NCBI GenBank assembly: GCA_018822435.1 | Contig: JAHJKD010000040.1 | Coordinates: forward strand, 1-42,860 | DNA length: 42,860 bases | DNA from: Patescibacteria group bacterium | GTDB taxonomy: Bacteria > Patescibacteriota > Patescibacteriia > UBA9570 > JAHJKD01 | Reading direction: 5' to 3' | Shown: positions 15,123-22,702 of the stretch, one piece after another | How positions within the stretch are numbered: the stretch's first letter is position 1 | Layout of the letters: each line of letters begins with the position of its first letter | The notes under the pieces: generated by a model | Told to the model about the DNA's origin: nothing | Seen by the model: only the letters and a program-made list of their open reading frames with translations | Databases searched by the model: none | Program-made: the position numbers and the translations under genes

Positions 15123-16841
15123 CTATTTTTCCGGGGGGCTTGCCTCGCCGGAGTCTGATCCAGGCGAAGGCGGGCCGTTTTGTTTATAAGTAATTTCCTT
15201 GCGATAACATTGGTCACAATAAACAATATCAGGTTTTTCCGGTGGATAAGTGCAGAGGATGATCTTGCCGCAACAGGCGCATTCCCGCTCCCAGAAACGA
15301 TGCGGACTCCTCAACTTCAATCTGTCTTTATGACGGCAATCAGGGCATTTTCTTGGTATAGGCAAATGGAATTTTTTATAAAAATGAACTTCTTCCTGTA
15401 AAATCTGATAATTTTTTTCGCAATCCTCGCAATAAAGGACTTCGTCAATAATATCTTCTTTGACATCCTGAATTTTATCAGCCAGGTCTTTTACATCAAT
15501 CGTTTCCTCGCCTTTATGAAGAGGTTTTAAATCGCGCCAGAATAGATCATTTCCGAGAATCTCCTTTTTTTCCATAGGAAAATAATCCTGAGCAATTGTA
15601 ACGTTATAACAAAAAGGAGAGTTTTTCATGGGAAAAAATTCACCCCACTCGCCTGTTTCTTTCATATGGCCGATGATCTTGGCAGTCATTTTATCATAAT
15701 CTTGTTTCAGGTATTTCTTGTTCAGGATCATGAATTTATTACGTTTAACTCCAATGCAGCCGAAAAGATTTTTTGCGCTCAGACAAATATCAGAATAAGT
15801 TATATTGGAACAGCATTCAGAATTAACGGAAAAACGGGCATCAAAGCATTCCTCAACACCAACGGATTCGTAACACTTTTCCGAAGAACCGACGCCATAA
15901 ACATCATAGCAGTCTTTGGCGCGGAAAATCCAAGATGAGTAAGCGCAATTTTTCAATTCAAATCCGTCAAAGATTTGATAAGCTCCGACTGAATTATAAA
16001 GATTATTGCCAAGAGATTTTTCGCAGCCTTTCATCCACAAACATTTTCGAGGATAGTCTAAAACGAATCTCAAGAAGCGGTCAAACATATCTTGCAAAGC
16101 AGAAAAGCCATAGCCCTCATATTCTTTTTTAAATTTTTCATACGCTTCCTTTGAATAAGGTTTATTGAAAATATGATATTTTTTCTTACGCAGTCCTACA
16201 CAAGCGATGCAGTCCTCACATTCATTGGCGTCATAAAGGAAATGAGAATTCTTGCAATGGCGACTTTTTTTTGCAAAAGTACAGGAATCCATTTCAAAAC
16301 AATCGATGCATTCATAGCAATTATGCGAATCAAACATAAATTCAGAATCAAAGGTATTTCGTACTCGGATAGCATTAGAGGTAAAGAAGGAATCTTCTGA
16401 ATCACGGATGCCAAAACAGAGATAGCAGTTTTTATTGTAGTAGGCCTGGTTAGTAAATTCACTATCAACTGAATCGGTATTAAATAAATTCAAACGAGGT
16501 ACTTTTTTCCTAAGCTCAAGAAACTGATCAAAAAAAGGTTTTTTAAAATCAAATTCCTGGGCATAGTCAGATGCACTCCATTTTTCAGACATCCAGCAAT
16601 CATAGCAATAGACCGGAGACCAGCAATCCTTATGATAAATTGATATGATTTCTTTTTCGCAGCAATCACATGCCCTAAGATGAAGAGTCCGTTCATTGCG
16701 ATATGTCATCCGCCTTTGCTCACGACACTCCGGACAATGAGTTGGATCAGGGACATTTGTTTTATCGTAAAAGGCAGCGTCAGCTGCCCTTATTATAAAA
16801 TCTACCCCACAATGATTGCATTTAATGCTTTTGTCCGTCAT
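15123..16841 (-). CDS. Cysteine-rich symmetric zinc-ribbon/repeat protein, paralogue 5 (572 aa)
   Basis: First gene of the four-gene run. The N-terminal ribbon has CNHCGVDF ... CPECREQRR ... CDCCEKE ... CYDCWMSEKW, then FDFKKPFFDQFLEL. The first Cys repeat (CYECIDCFEMDSC, CEDCIAC) ends in YHIFNKPYSKEAYEKF and the second in FMILNKKYLKQDYDKM, followed by TGEWGEFFP. An amphipathic linker (IDVKDLADKIQDVKEDI) shared with paralogue 2 precedes the C-terminal ribbon (CEDCEKNY ... CPDCRHKDR ... CACCGKI ... CDQCYRKEI). It has an extra Pro/Ser/Gly tail. The second repeat contains fewer Cys than its sisters and more Asn/Ser/Phe at the equivalent steps, which fits a stacked-coil fold. Confidence 0.85.
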   Translation of the reverse strand: MTDKSIKCNHCGVDFIIRAADAAFYDKTNVPDPTHCPECREQRRMTYRNERTLHLRACDCCEKEIISIYHKDCWSPVYCYDCWMSEKWSASDYAQEFDFKKPFFDQFLELRKKVPRLNLFNTDSVDSEFTNQAYYNKNCYLCFGIRDSEDSFFTSNAIRVRNTFDSEFMFDSHNCYECIDCFEMDSCTFAKKSRHCKNSHFLYDANECEDCIACVGLRKKKYHIFNKPYSKEAYEKFKKEYEGYGFSALQDMFDRFLRFVLDYPRKCLWMKGCEKSLGNNLYNSVGAYQIFDGFELKNCAYSSWIFRAKDCYDVYGVGSSEKCYESVGVEECFDARFSVNSECCSNITYSDICLSAKNLFGCIGVKRNKFMILNKKYLKQDYDKMTAKIIGHMKETGEWGEFFPMKNSPFCYNVTIAQDYFPMEKKEILGNDLFWRDLKPLHKGEETIDVKDLADKIQDVKEDIIDEVLYCEDCEKNYQILQEEVHFYKKFHLPIPRKCPDCRHKDRLKLRSPHRFWERECACCGKIILCTYPPEKPDIVYCDQCYRKEITYKQNGPPSPGSDSGEASPPEK

Positions 16842-16872
16842 AAAGCCTCTTTTTTTTATTCAGAATAAAATC

Positions 16873-16900
16873 ATTATACTGATTAAAGCATATCTTGTAA
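16873..16900 (-). promoter_or_regulatory. Probable promoter of the four-gene cysteine-rich run
   Basis: Minus strand TTGTAA (16895-16900), 16-bp spacer, TATAAT (16873-16878). It overlaps the 3' end of the upstream ATPase gene and would give a leader of about 25 nt with a weak AGAGG element before the ATG at 16841. Confidence 0.5.
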
Positions 16901-18835
16901 AGAGACTTTGGTTTTATTCTTATTTTGAGATGATTTTTGCGGCTGAGGTTTGGCTGCTTGTTTTGGTTGCCGGCTTTGCGGCTGTGGCTGAGGTCTTGGC
17001 ATTGGTTTTTGCGGCTGAGGTTTTGATTGTGGTGTAGGCTTAGATCTAGTTTGATTTTTAGGCGGCTCTTTAGTTGCCTGAGGTTCTTGCTGTTTTGCTG
17101 GTTGCGGCTGGGATTTAATTTTCTCTTTTAGTGGCCGGACAAAATTAATACCTTTGTTCGAAGCGGCCGGTTTTCGTTCTTGTTGAGGTTGAGGCTGTAC
17201 TTCTGCTTTGGGCTGGGCTTGTGGTTGAGCCTTGCCAAAATATGTTGTCTGATCAAAAATATTTTCTAATGAAGTTTCTTTTGGCGTGGATTTAACTTCT
17301 TTTTTAATTTCTTCTTTCTCTTCCATTTTTTGAATTTGCTTAGGTGTGGGGGCTTGTTTTTTTTGTTTAGGTTGAGCTTTAGATCGAGGTTGGGCCTGAC
17401 CTAACGATACGGGTAAATCTGAAATTTCCTTAATTTCTCTTTGCGGTTGAGGCTGGGCTTTAGATATAGCCTGGGCTGGTTTTGCAGTTTCCTTGGCCTG
17501 GAGTTTGTCTTTAGGCGGAACATCATCATTATCTTTGGCTTTTGAAGAAGTTTGCATTTCAACCCCGCTCCATCTTAGGATGCGATCCTCAACAATGGCA
17601 CGAGGTTTAGCGAATCGTTCCCGGGAAACACGAATTATTTTTTCGTCATTGCCCACGCCGCCAGTGGCCGGAGGAAGACCGATAGCGGAAAATGGGGAAG
17701 ATGAAACACCATTAATCATTAATTTGAGGAAAAAATTATATTTTTCAATATTAACCAGGTTCTGAGCAGTAAAAGCCGGAGCCATTTCTTTTTCCAACTC
17801 TTCAGCATCATTAGCGCCCACTCGAAATGCTATCATGGTGCCGACGTTGCCAAATACAGCCGCGCGTACTTCATCCGATAGTTGTTCAATATATTGATGG
17901 GCCAGAACAAGGCTTAAACGATATTTTCTGGCCTCTGATAAAATATTGGCAAAAGCTTCTGTGGCAAAATTTTGAAATTCATCTACATACAGATAAAAGT
18001 CGCGTCTTTCTTCTTCGGGAACGTCAACGCGGGACATGGCTGCCAACTGGATCTTAGTAATCATCATCGCGCCAAGCAAGGCAGAATTTTCTTCACCAAC
18101 TCTTCCCTTAGAAAGGTTCATGATTAATATCTTACCTTCATCCATGATTTCACGCGGATCAAATGAACTTTTTGACTGGCCAACTATATTTCTAATAATA
18201 GAAGATGCAATAAACTGCCCAACCTTGTTCTGGATCGGAGCAATGGCTTCCGTTCTGAATTTTTCAGAATAATTAGAAAATTCATCTGTCCAGAAAGTTT
18301 TCACAACCGGATCAGTTACTTTGGATACGACCTTTTTTCTGTAAGTCTTGTCAACAAGCATTCGCATAAGACCAAGTAACGTAGCACCAGGATACTCAAT
18401 TAAAGCAAGAATGGTATTAGTTAAAATATATTCCATACGGGGCCCCCAGGAATCAGCCCAAATTTTCTTGAAGACTCCAACCAGTCCGTAGGCGATCAAA
18501 TGCTTATAATCAGGATTGATATTTTCTAGAATATTAAAGGCAACTGGATTTTCAATATCAGCCGGATTAAAATAAATGACATCGTTGGTTCTTTCCGGAG
18601 GAATGAATTTGATGATCTTTTCCGCCAAGTCACCATGCGGGTCAACAATAGCCAGGCCATTACCTTTTCTAATGTCGTCAATAACCATATTTTCAATCAT
18701 GGTGGACTTGCCCATACCGGTCTTACCAACAATATAAGCATGGCGGCGGCGATCATCCTGCATAATGCCAAATTTACGCCGCTGATTGCGATAATTTGTT
18801 TCTCCGAAAATTGTTATTTCCTTATTATCTTCCAT
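16883..18835 (-). CDS. TraD/VirD4-like (DUF87-type) DNA-translocase ATPase with P/Q-rich tail
   Basis: This 650-aa protein starts with GETNYRNQRRKFGI and a P-loop YIVGKTGMGKST (35-45), followed by AIVDPHGDLAEKII and a Walker B-like YLYVDEFQNFATEAF (about 285-300) and a sensor-like LVLAHQYIEQL. This set is typical of type IV coupling proteins and related hexameric DNA pumps. No membrane segment is present in the protein itself. From about residue 450 the chain becomes a low-complexity tail rich in Pro, Gln, Lys (PQPQ repeats), probably disordered. It follows the membrane protein at 18843 by 7 nt, and the two probably form one machine. A TATAAT box lies 6 nt before the ATG. No relaxase or other conjugation gene is nearby, so a role in DNA uptake, chromosome transfer or pilus-linked transport is open. 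Confidence 0.85.
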   Translation of the reverse strand: MEDNKEITIFGETNYRNQRRKFGIMQDDRRRHAYIVGKTGMGKSTMIENMVIDDIRKGNGLAIVDPHGDLAEKIIKFIPPERTNDVIYFNPADIENPVAFNILENINPDYKHLIAYGLVGVFKKIWADSWGPRMEYILTNTILALIEYPGATLLGLMRMLVDKTYRKKVVSKVTDPVVKTFWTDEFSNYSEKFRTEAIAPIQNKVGQFIASSIIRNIVGQSKSSFDPREIMDEGKILIMNLSKGRVGEENSALLGAMMITKIQLAAMSRVDVPEEERRDFYLYVDEFQNFATEAFANILSEARKYRLSLVLAHQYIEQLSDEVRAAVFGNVGTMIAFRVGANDAEELEKEMAPAFTAQNLVNIEKYNFFLKLMINGVSSSPFSAIGLPPATGGVGNDEKIIRVSRERFAKPRAIVEDRILRWSGVEMQTSSKAKDNDDVPPKDKLQAKETAKPAQAISKAQPQPQREIKEISDLPVSLGQAQPRSKAQPKQKKQAPTPKQIQKMEEKEEIKKEVKSTPKETSLENIFDQTTYFGKAQPQAQPKAEVQPQPQQERKPAASNKGINFVRPLKEKIKSQPQPAKQQEPQATKEPPKNQTRSKPTPQSKPQPQKPMPRPQPQPQSRQPKQAAKPQPQKSSQNKNKTKVSLQDML

Positions 18836-18842
18836 ATATATA

Positions 18843-20465
18843 TTATACTACAGGCAAGTTAGGTGGTGGAGCCCCTGCGTTTTTATTTTGCTCCTGGGGT
18901 TGGGGTTGGGCCTGAGGTTGAGCCGGCGGGGCTTGCACAGGCAAAGGAGGTTGAGCCGGCGGAATTTGTTCGGGTAGAGGTTGGGGGAAAGCGGAAACCG
19001 GAATGCCAGTAACAACATTATCGGGAATTTTTTCCTGATGCTGTTCTTCGATGACTTCCGGCGGTTCAGCGCCTTCTTCTACGGGGATGGGAATTTCATT
19101 TCCCGCGTTAATATTAAGCTGGAACGGAGGTTCAACACGCTTGGTTTCAGCCATAGTGACAAAAGGTGCGCGGACTTCAAGAACTGGGAAATGGTAAAGG
19201 GAGGCCAGTTCATCCACGGCGTAAATGTGTCCAAAATTCTCTCCTCTTTGCCAGTCGCGGATCTTATAGGCGCGCAAGATTTTAATCTGCCGCCTTTTAA
19301 CGCGGTATTTCGGAAAAATATATTCCGCCCCGTAAAAGGGGTAGTTCTGAATATTGATCTGCGTGCGCACGCCCGGATCAAGCCAGTTCGGACCGTTAAA
19401 CTGATCCAGGGCGCCAAGCATGGCACGGCGGCCTTTAAATTCATCAAAGAGGTCTGTTCGGGCGACATATACAAATCTTATCTTGGCTTTATGGATTACC
19501 TGGGAATTCTTACTATCGACAGCCGTAACCAAGTCTTGTTCCGGCTTTACGAGGTAAAGGCTCTTATCCATCGTGTCGCCTACCTGGGCATCGCTTGTGG
19601 CCGGCCCGAAGACCTGTTCGCCGGCTATTTCCAGAGTCTTGATAGGCGCGTCCATAACATGGTCAAGAACGCTCTTTTTAGCCGCATAAGTCTTGCCGTA
19701 AAGCTTGTCCCGGCTGGCCACCTTAAGGATGAACTTATTAGCCTTGATTTTGAAGTTCTGCCATTCTTTAGGATGGAGCGGGGTAATCAGGATCTGATAC
19801 CAAAATTGTTCGCCTGGCTCAAGCCGGCTCATGACTTCCAATATCCCAGCCATCGGATCGATATAGCGACCCGTCAACTGATGTTCAAATCTGTCGTAAG
19901 TCTTAATCGGATACCAGTCGTCAAAACGAAGCTGCATTTCTGCGCCCCAAATTTTAACTTTTTTCTTCTCGATCATTTCCGGCGTAATATCCTTGGCATA
20001 ATCTTCCACTTCCACGATTTCCGCATCCGGATATTGGGCATAAATGGCCGACTCGATCAGATCCCGGAAATATTCCGGCGTATGAACATAAAAACTGATC
20101 GAACCGTTGATTGAGGCGATCTCAAAACTGAAACTTTCCTGTATCCAGCCGTCCCACCAGGCTTCGGTAAAGGTCGGCGTATTGGCCGCGCCCTTCAATG
20201 CGACAAATATCTTTTCCACCGCTTTCATGCTTTGCTCATTTTCCTTGGGAATGCTCAATTTAAGTACGACATATTTTCGAATTCTTTTTTGCCTTTCCAT
20301 AATATAGCGCTTCCAGCCGGTAATGCCATAAACTACTATGATAATAAAGACAATAAAAACTCCTCCATTCAGGAAGAGGAATAAAAAAACTGATAAAGGA
20401 TTGCCTCCAAAGGAAATCAGAAAACTCTGTAAATCGAAGTATTGTAAGTTAAAAAAATCCGGCAT
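18843..20465 (-). CDS. Membrane-anchored partner of the TraD-like ATPase (540 aa)
   Basis: The start is taken at ATG 20465 (MPDFFNLQYFDLQ). One strong membrane helix lies at about residues 25-50 (VFLFLFLNGGVFIVFIIIVVYG), followed by a large soluble region with mixed alpha/beta character (VLKLSIPKENEQSMKAVEKIF; ISFYVHTPEYFRDLIESAIY; RLEPGEQFWYQILITP). The last 60 residues are Pro/Gln/Ala-rich and end near the membrane-protein-like tail PPNLPVV. CPR genomes commonly carry this protein beside the ATPase; I recognise the pairing, not a defined function. The P/Q tail resembles that of the ATPase, suggesting they share partners. Confidence 0.75.
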   Translation of the reverse strand: MPDFFNLQYFDLQSFLISFGGNPLSVFLFLFLNGGVFIVFIIIVVYGITGWKRYIMERQKRIRKYVVLKLSIPKENEQSMKAVEKIFVALKGAANTPTFTEAWWDGWIQESFSFEIASINGSISFYVHTPEYFRDLIESAIYAQYPDAEIVEVEDYAKDITPEMIEKKKVKIWGAEMQLRFDDWYPIKTYDRFEHQLTGRYIDPMAGILEVMSRLEPGEQFWYQILITPLHPKEWQNFKIKANKFILKVASRDKLYGKTYAAKKSVLDHVMDAPIKTLEIAGEQVFGPATSDAQVGDTMDKSLYLVKPEQDLVTAVDSKNSQVIHKAKIRFVYVARTDLFDEFKGRRAMLGALDQFNGPNWLDPGVRTQINIQNYPFYGAEYIFPKYRVKRRQIKILRAYKIRDWQRGENFGHIYAVDELASLYHFPVLEVRAPFVTMAETKRVEPPFQLNINAGNEIPIPVEEGAEPPEVIEEQHQEKIPDNVVTGIPVSAFPQPLPEQIPPAQPPLPVQAPPAQPQAQPQPQEQNKNAGAPPPNLPVV

Positions 20466-20489
20466 CAATAAATATTTTTATTTTTGGTT

Positions 20490-21659
20490 TTACTTGTCCT
20501 CTTCAGTATCAGAAATAGGAGCTTCAGCAGGCTTAACTTCCTGCTCGGCAATAGCATATCTTCCATCAGATAACTTATTAAACTTTTTCTTATTAGTTAA
20601 AGCAAGATGGATAGTATTTTTCTTAACGATTCTCTGGTCGAGAACACGCTTAACTATTTCATTTCTGGTCAGAGGTTCACTGGCTTTTTCCAGAACTTCG
20701 GTAATAACATCAGCCACAACGCCGCGCTTGTAACCCCATTCGGTCAATGCATAAATTCCCCGGCCCACTAAAACATACTCTTTATTAAGAATAAGTTCAT
20801 TGTGAACTGTGGGCGGATATGCTTTTTTCTTGAATACTTCGGTTATGCGTCCGGCAATGTCAACAAAATGCATGGGTTTGCCTTCTTTCTTTAAAATAAG
20901 ATAGATCTTATCATTCATGCGTTTTGGCACGACTGAACCCCAAGATGATAAACCATATTCATCAAAAGGATTCCTGGCAATTGCCTGGCTAACCTCCATG
21001 AAAGAACCAAGGACATCTTCTGTTATTTGTTCTTTGTATTGATTATAAAAGTCAGTAGTCATGAATAATTCAAAGATTCTTTCCAGTGATTGAGGCTTTT
21101 CATCATTATTAAGTTCGCCTTTAACAACTTCAATGACTTTATCAAGGAAATCTATTTGGGTTAATTTCATTTTCCAGCTTAAACGATATCGCTTACTATT
21201 TGGGACCTTTTCAAACCGGTCTCCAAGCAATTCAGATAAAATAAAGAGAATGGCTCTTTCATTGGCAGGGGTGTGGCTAGTCATAAAAACCTCTTTCATT
21301 AAGAAGTTCTGCTCGCAGACGCCACCGTTTTGAGAAAGAATAGTGGTAATAACATGCTCAGCATTTTTTACTAGGTCCTGAAAATCACTAGCTTCCTTGA
21401 TCTTCTTAATTGAAAGGTTCTCGATCTGACGAATCCTTTCACGGGTGACATTATAATAATTGCCAATCGCTTCGAGGGTTTGTTTATCATGTTCATTAAG
21501 ACCAAAACGCCTTTTAAGCACGTCAGCTTCTTTTGAAGTTAATTTTCGCAGTAATAATGATATTAGTTCCTGCGGATTAAATTCACTTTTTTCAGATTCC
21601 TCCTTTGATTCGATAACTTTGTCTAAAATTGATGGGGTTTGTGTATTTTGATCACTCAT
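20490..21659 (-). CDS. Sigma-70 region 4 domain fused to HARE-HTH domains
   Basis: The start is placed at MSDQNTQTPS (389 aa). Residues 30-90 read as sigma region 4: LTSKEADVLKRRFGLNEH, then LEAIGNYYNVTRERIRQIE, the helix-turn-helix that contacts -35 DNA. There is no region 2 or 3, so it cannot act as a full sigma factor. The C-terminal half has two winged-helix units of the HARE-HTH type also found in RNA polymerase delta (GKPMHFVDIAGRITEVF ... VLVGRGIYALTEWGY; then SEPLTRNEIVKRVL ... LSDGRYAI). It ends in an acidic tail. It may bind RNA polymerase or -35 DNA as an accessory factor. A strong promoter (21736-21764) precedes it. Confidence 0.8.
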   Translation of the reverse strand: MSDQNTQTPSILDKVIESKEESEKSEFNPQELISLLLRKLTSKEADVLKRRFGLNEHDKQTLEAIGNYYNVTRERIRQIENLSIKKIKEASDFQDLVKNAEHVITTILSQNGGVCEQNFLMKEVFMTSHTPANERAILFILSELLGDRFEKVPNSKRYRLSWKMKLTQIDFLDKVIEVVKGELNNDEKPQSLERIFELFMTTDFYNQYKEQITEDVLGSFMEVSQAIARNPFDEYGLSSWGSVVPKRMNDKIYLILKKEGKPMHFVDIAGRITEVFKKKAYPPTVHNELILNKEYVLVGRGIYALTEWGYKRGVVADVITEVLEKASEPLTRNEIVKRVLDQRIVKKNTIHLALTNKKKFNKLSDGRYAIAEQEVKPAEAPISDTEEDK

Positions 21660-21735
21660 ATATTGCGCCAATATAAGCCAAAAAGAAATGACTTATATCA
21701 AATTAATTTAGTCAATTTATGTTACTTACTTTAAC

Positions 21736-21764
21736 ACTATATCATAAAATCAAAAAACTGTCAA
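21736..21764 (-). promoter_or_regulatory. Promoter of the sigma-region-4/HARE-HTH gene
   Basis: Minus strand TTGACA (21759-21764), 17-bp spacer, TATAGT (21736-21741). The leader would be about 70 nt, unlike the leaderless genes elsewhere. This AT-rich gap (21672-21817) shows no other clear feature. Confidence 0.65.
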
Positions 21765-21817
21765 GCAATATTAAAAAATAAACTTGACATTAGTGCAAAG
21801 TAAATTATTTATTATAA

Positions 21818-22702
21818 TTACCTCTTCAGAACCTTTGCTCCCCAAAGGAGGAGTGGTGAAGCAATAAATATTGAAGAATATGTACCAGTAATAATACCAA
21901 CCATTAATGCAAGGACAAAATATTTGATTGTTTCCCCGCCAAACAGGAATAATGCAGCCAGAACAAACAATGTAGTAAGGGAAGTATTTAGAGATCTGGT
22001 GATTGTGTGGTTAACAGCTTCGTTAACAACGCCTTCAAATGTATCTTGATGAGATGTTTTCAGCCCTTCCCTAATCCTATCAAAAACAACAATGGTATCG
22101 TTTACAGAATACCCGAGCACGGTCAATATAGCTGTAATAAACATGATATTTAATTCCACACCGAAGAAATGGCCGATAATCAAGAATACGCCCAATGTAA
22201 TAATAACGTCATGAGCTAGAGCGCCTAAGGCAGCCACACCGTACATCCAAGATGGAACCGGGCCCTTGCTAACACCACGGAAAGCCCAAGACAGATATCC
22301 GACAATGCCAATGAGGACTAGTAATATGGCGATCCATGATTTTCTTTTTAATTCTTCACCTATGACGGGTCCGATAGATTCAAAGCTTTGTTCCTCTGCT
22401 CCGGGTAAAGCTTCCATAACTTCCTGCCTCTGTTCGTTTGATATAAATCCCATTTTCAAGATAATACCGTTGTCCCCTGTTGTCTGGATATTAGCTTCGC
22501 CAAGATCTGGAACTGATGATGCTTGCTCCTCAACTTCTTCCACGCTAGGACGGCCATCTGGATATTCCACATACAAGAGTGAACCACCTGTGAAATCTAT
22601 CCCTAAATTAAAGCCATACATAATTGCCGCCACTAAAGTTACCGCAATGAGGGCCATGGATATGGAGAACCAAATTTTTCGGGTTTTGATAATATTATAC
22701 AT
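21818..22702 (-). CDS. secF: Protein translocase subunit SecF
   Basis: This 294-aa protein has six expected membrane spans. It carries the SecF start signature FNLGIDFTGGSLLYVEY (about 29-45), the GPVIGEELKRKSW segment before span 2, and the conserved VLGYSVNDTIVVFDRIRE block (about 205-222), followed by the NEAVNHTITRSLNTSLTT region. With SecD it uses the proton gradient to help release exported proteins. It overlaps the end of secD by 8 nt, so translation is coupled. Confidence 0.95.
   Translation of the reverse strand: MYNIIKTRKIWFSISMALIAVTLVAAIMYGFNLGIDFTGGSLLYVEYPDGRPSVEEVEEQASSVPDLGEANIQTTGDNGIILKMGFISNEQRQEVMEALPGAEEQSFESIGPVIGEELKRKSWIAILLVLIGIVGYLSWAFRGVSKGPVPSWMYGVAALGALAHDVIITLGVFLIIGHFFGVELNIMFITAILTVLGYSVNDTIVVFDRIREGLKTSHQDTFEGVVNEAVNHTITRSLNTSLTTLFVLAALFLFGGETIKYFVLALMVGIITGTYSSIFIASPLLLWGAKVLKR

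Noticed and set aside
18981-20114. Plus-strand ORF of 377 aa
   Set aside because: It is antisense to the membrane partner gene, whose protein has a coherent membrane span and domain pattern; the plus-strand product shows no recognisable features.
16883-20465. Complete conjugation or type IV secretion locus
   Set aside because: Only the ATPase and one membrane protein are present; no relaxase, VirB4, VirB6 or mating-pair genes are nearby.
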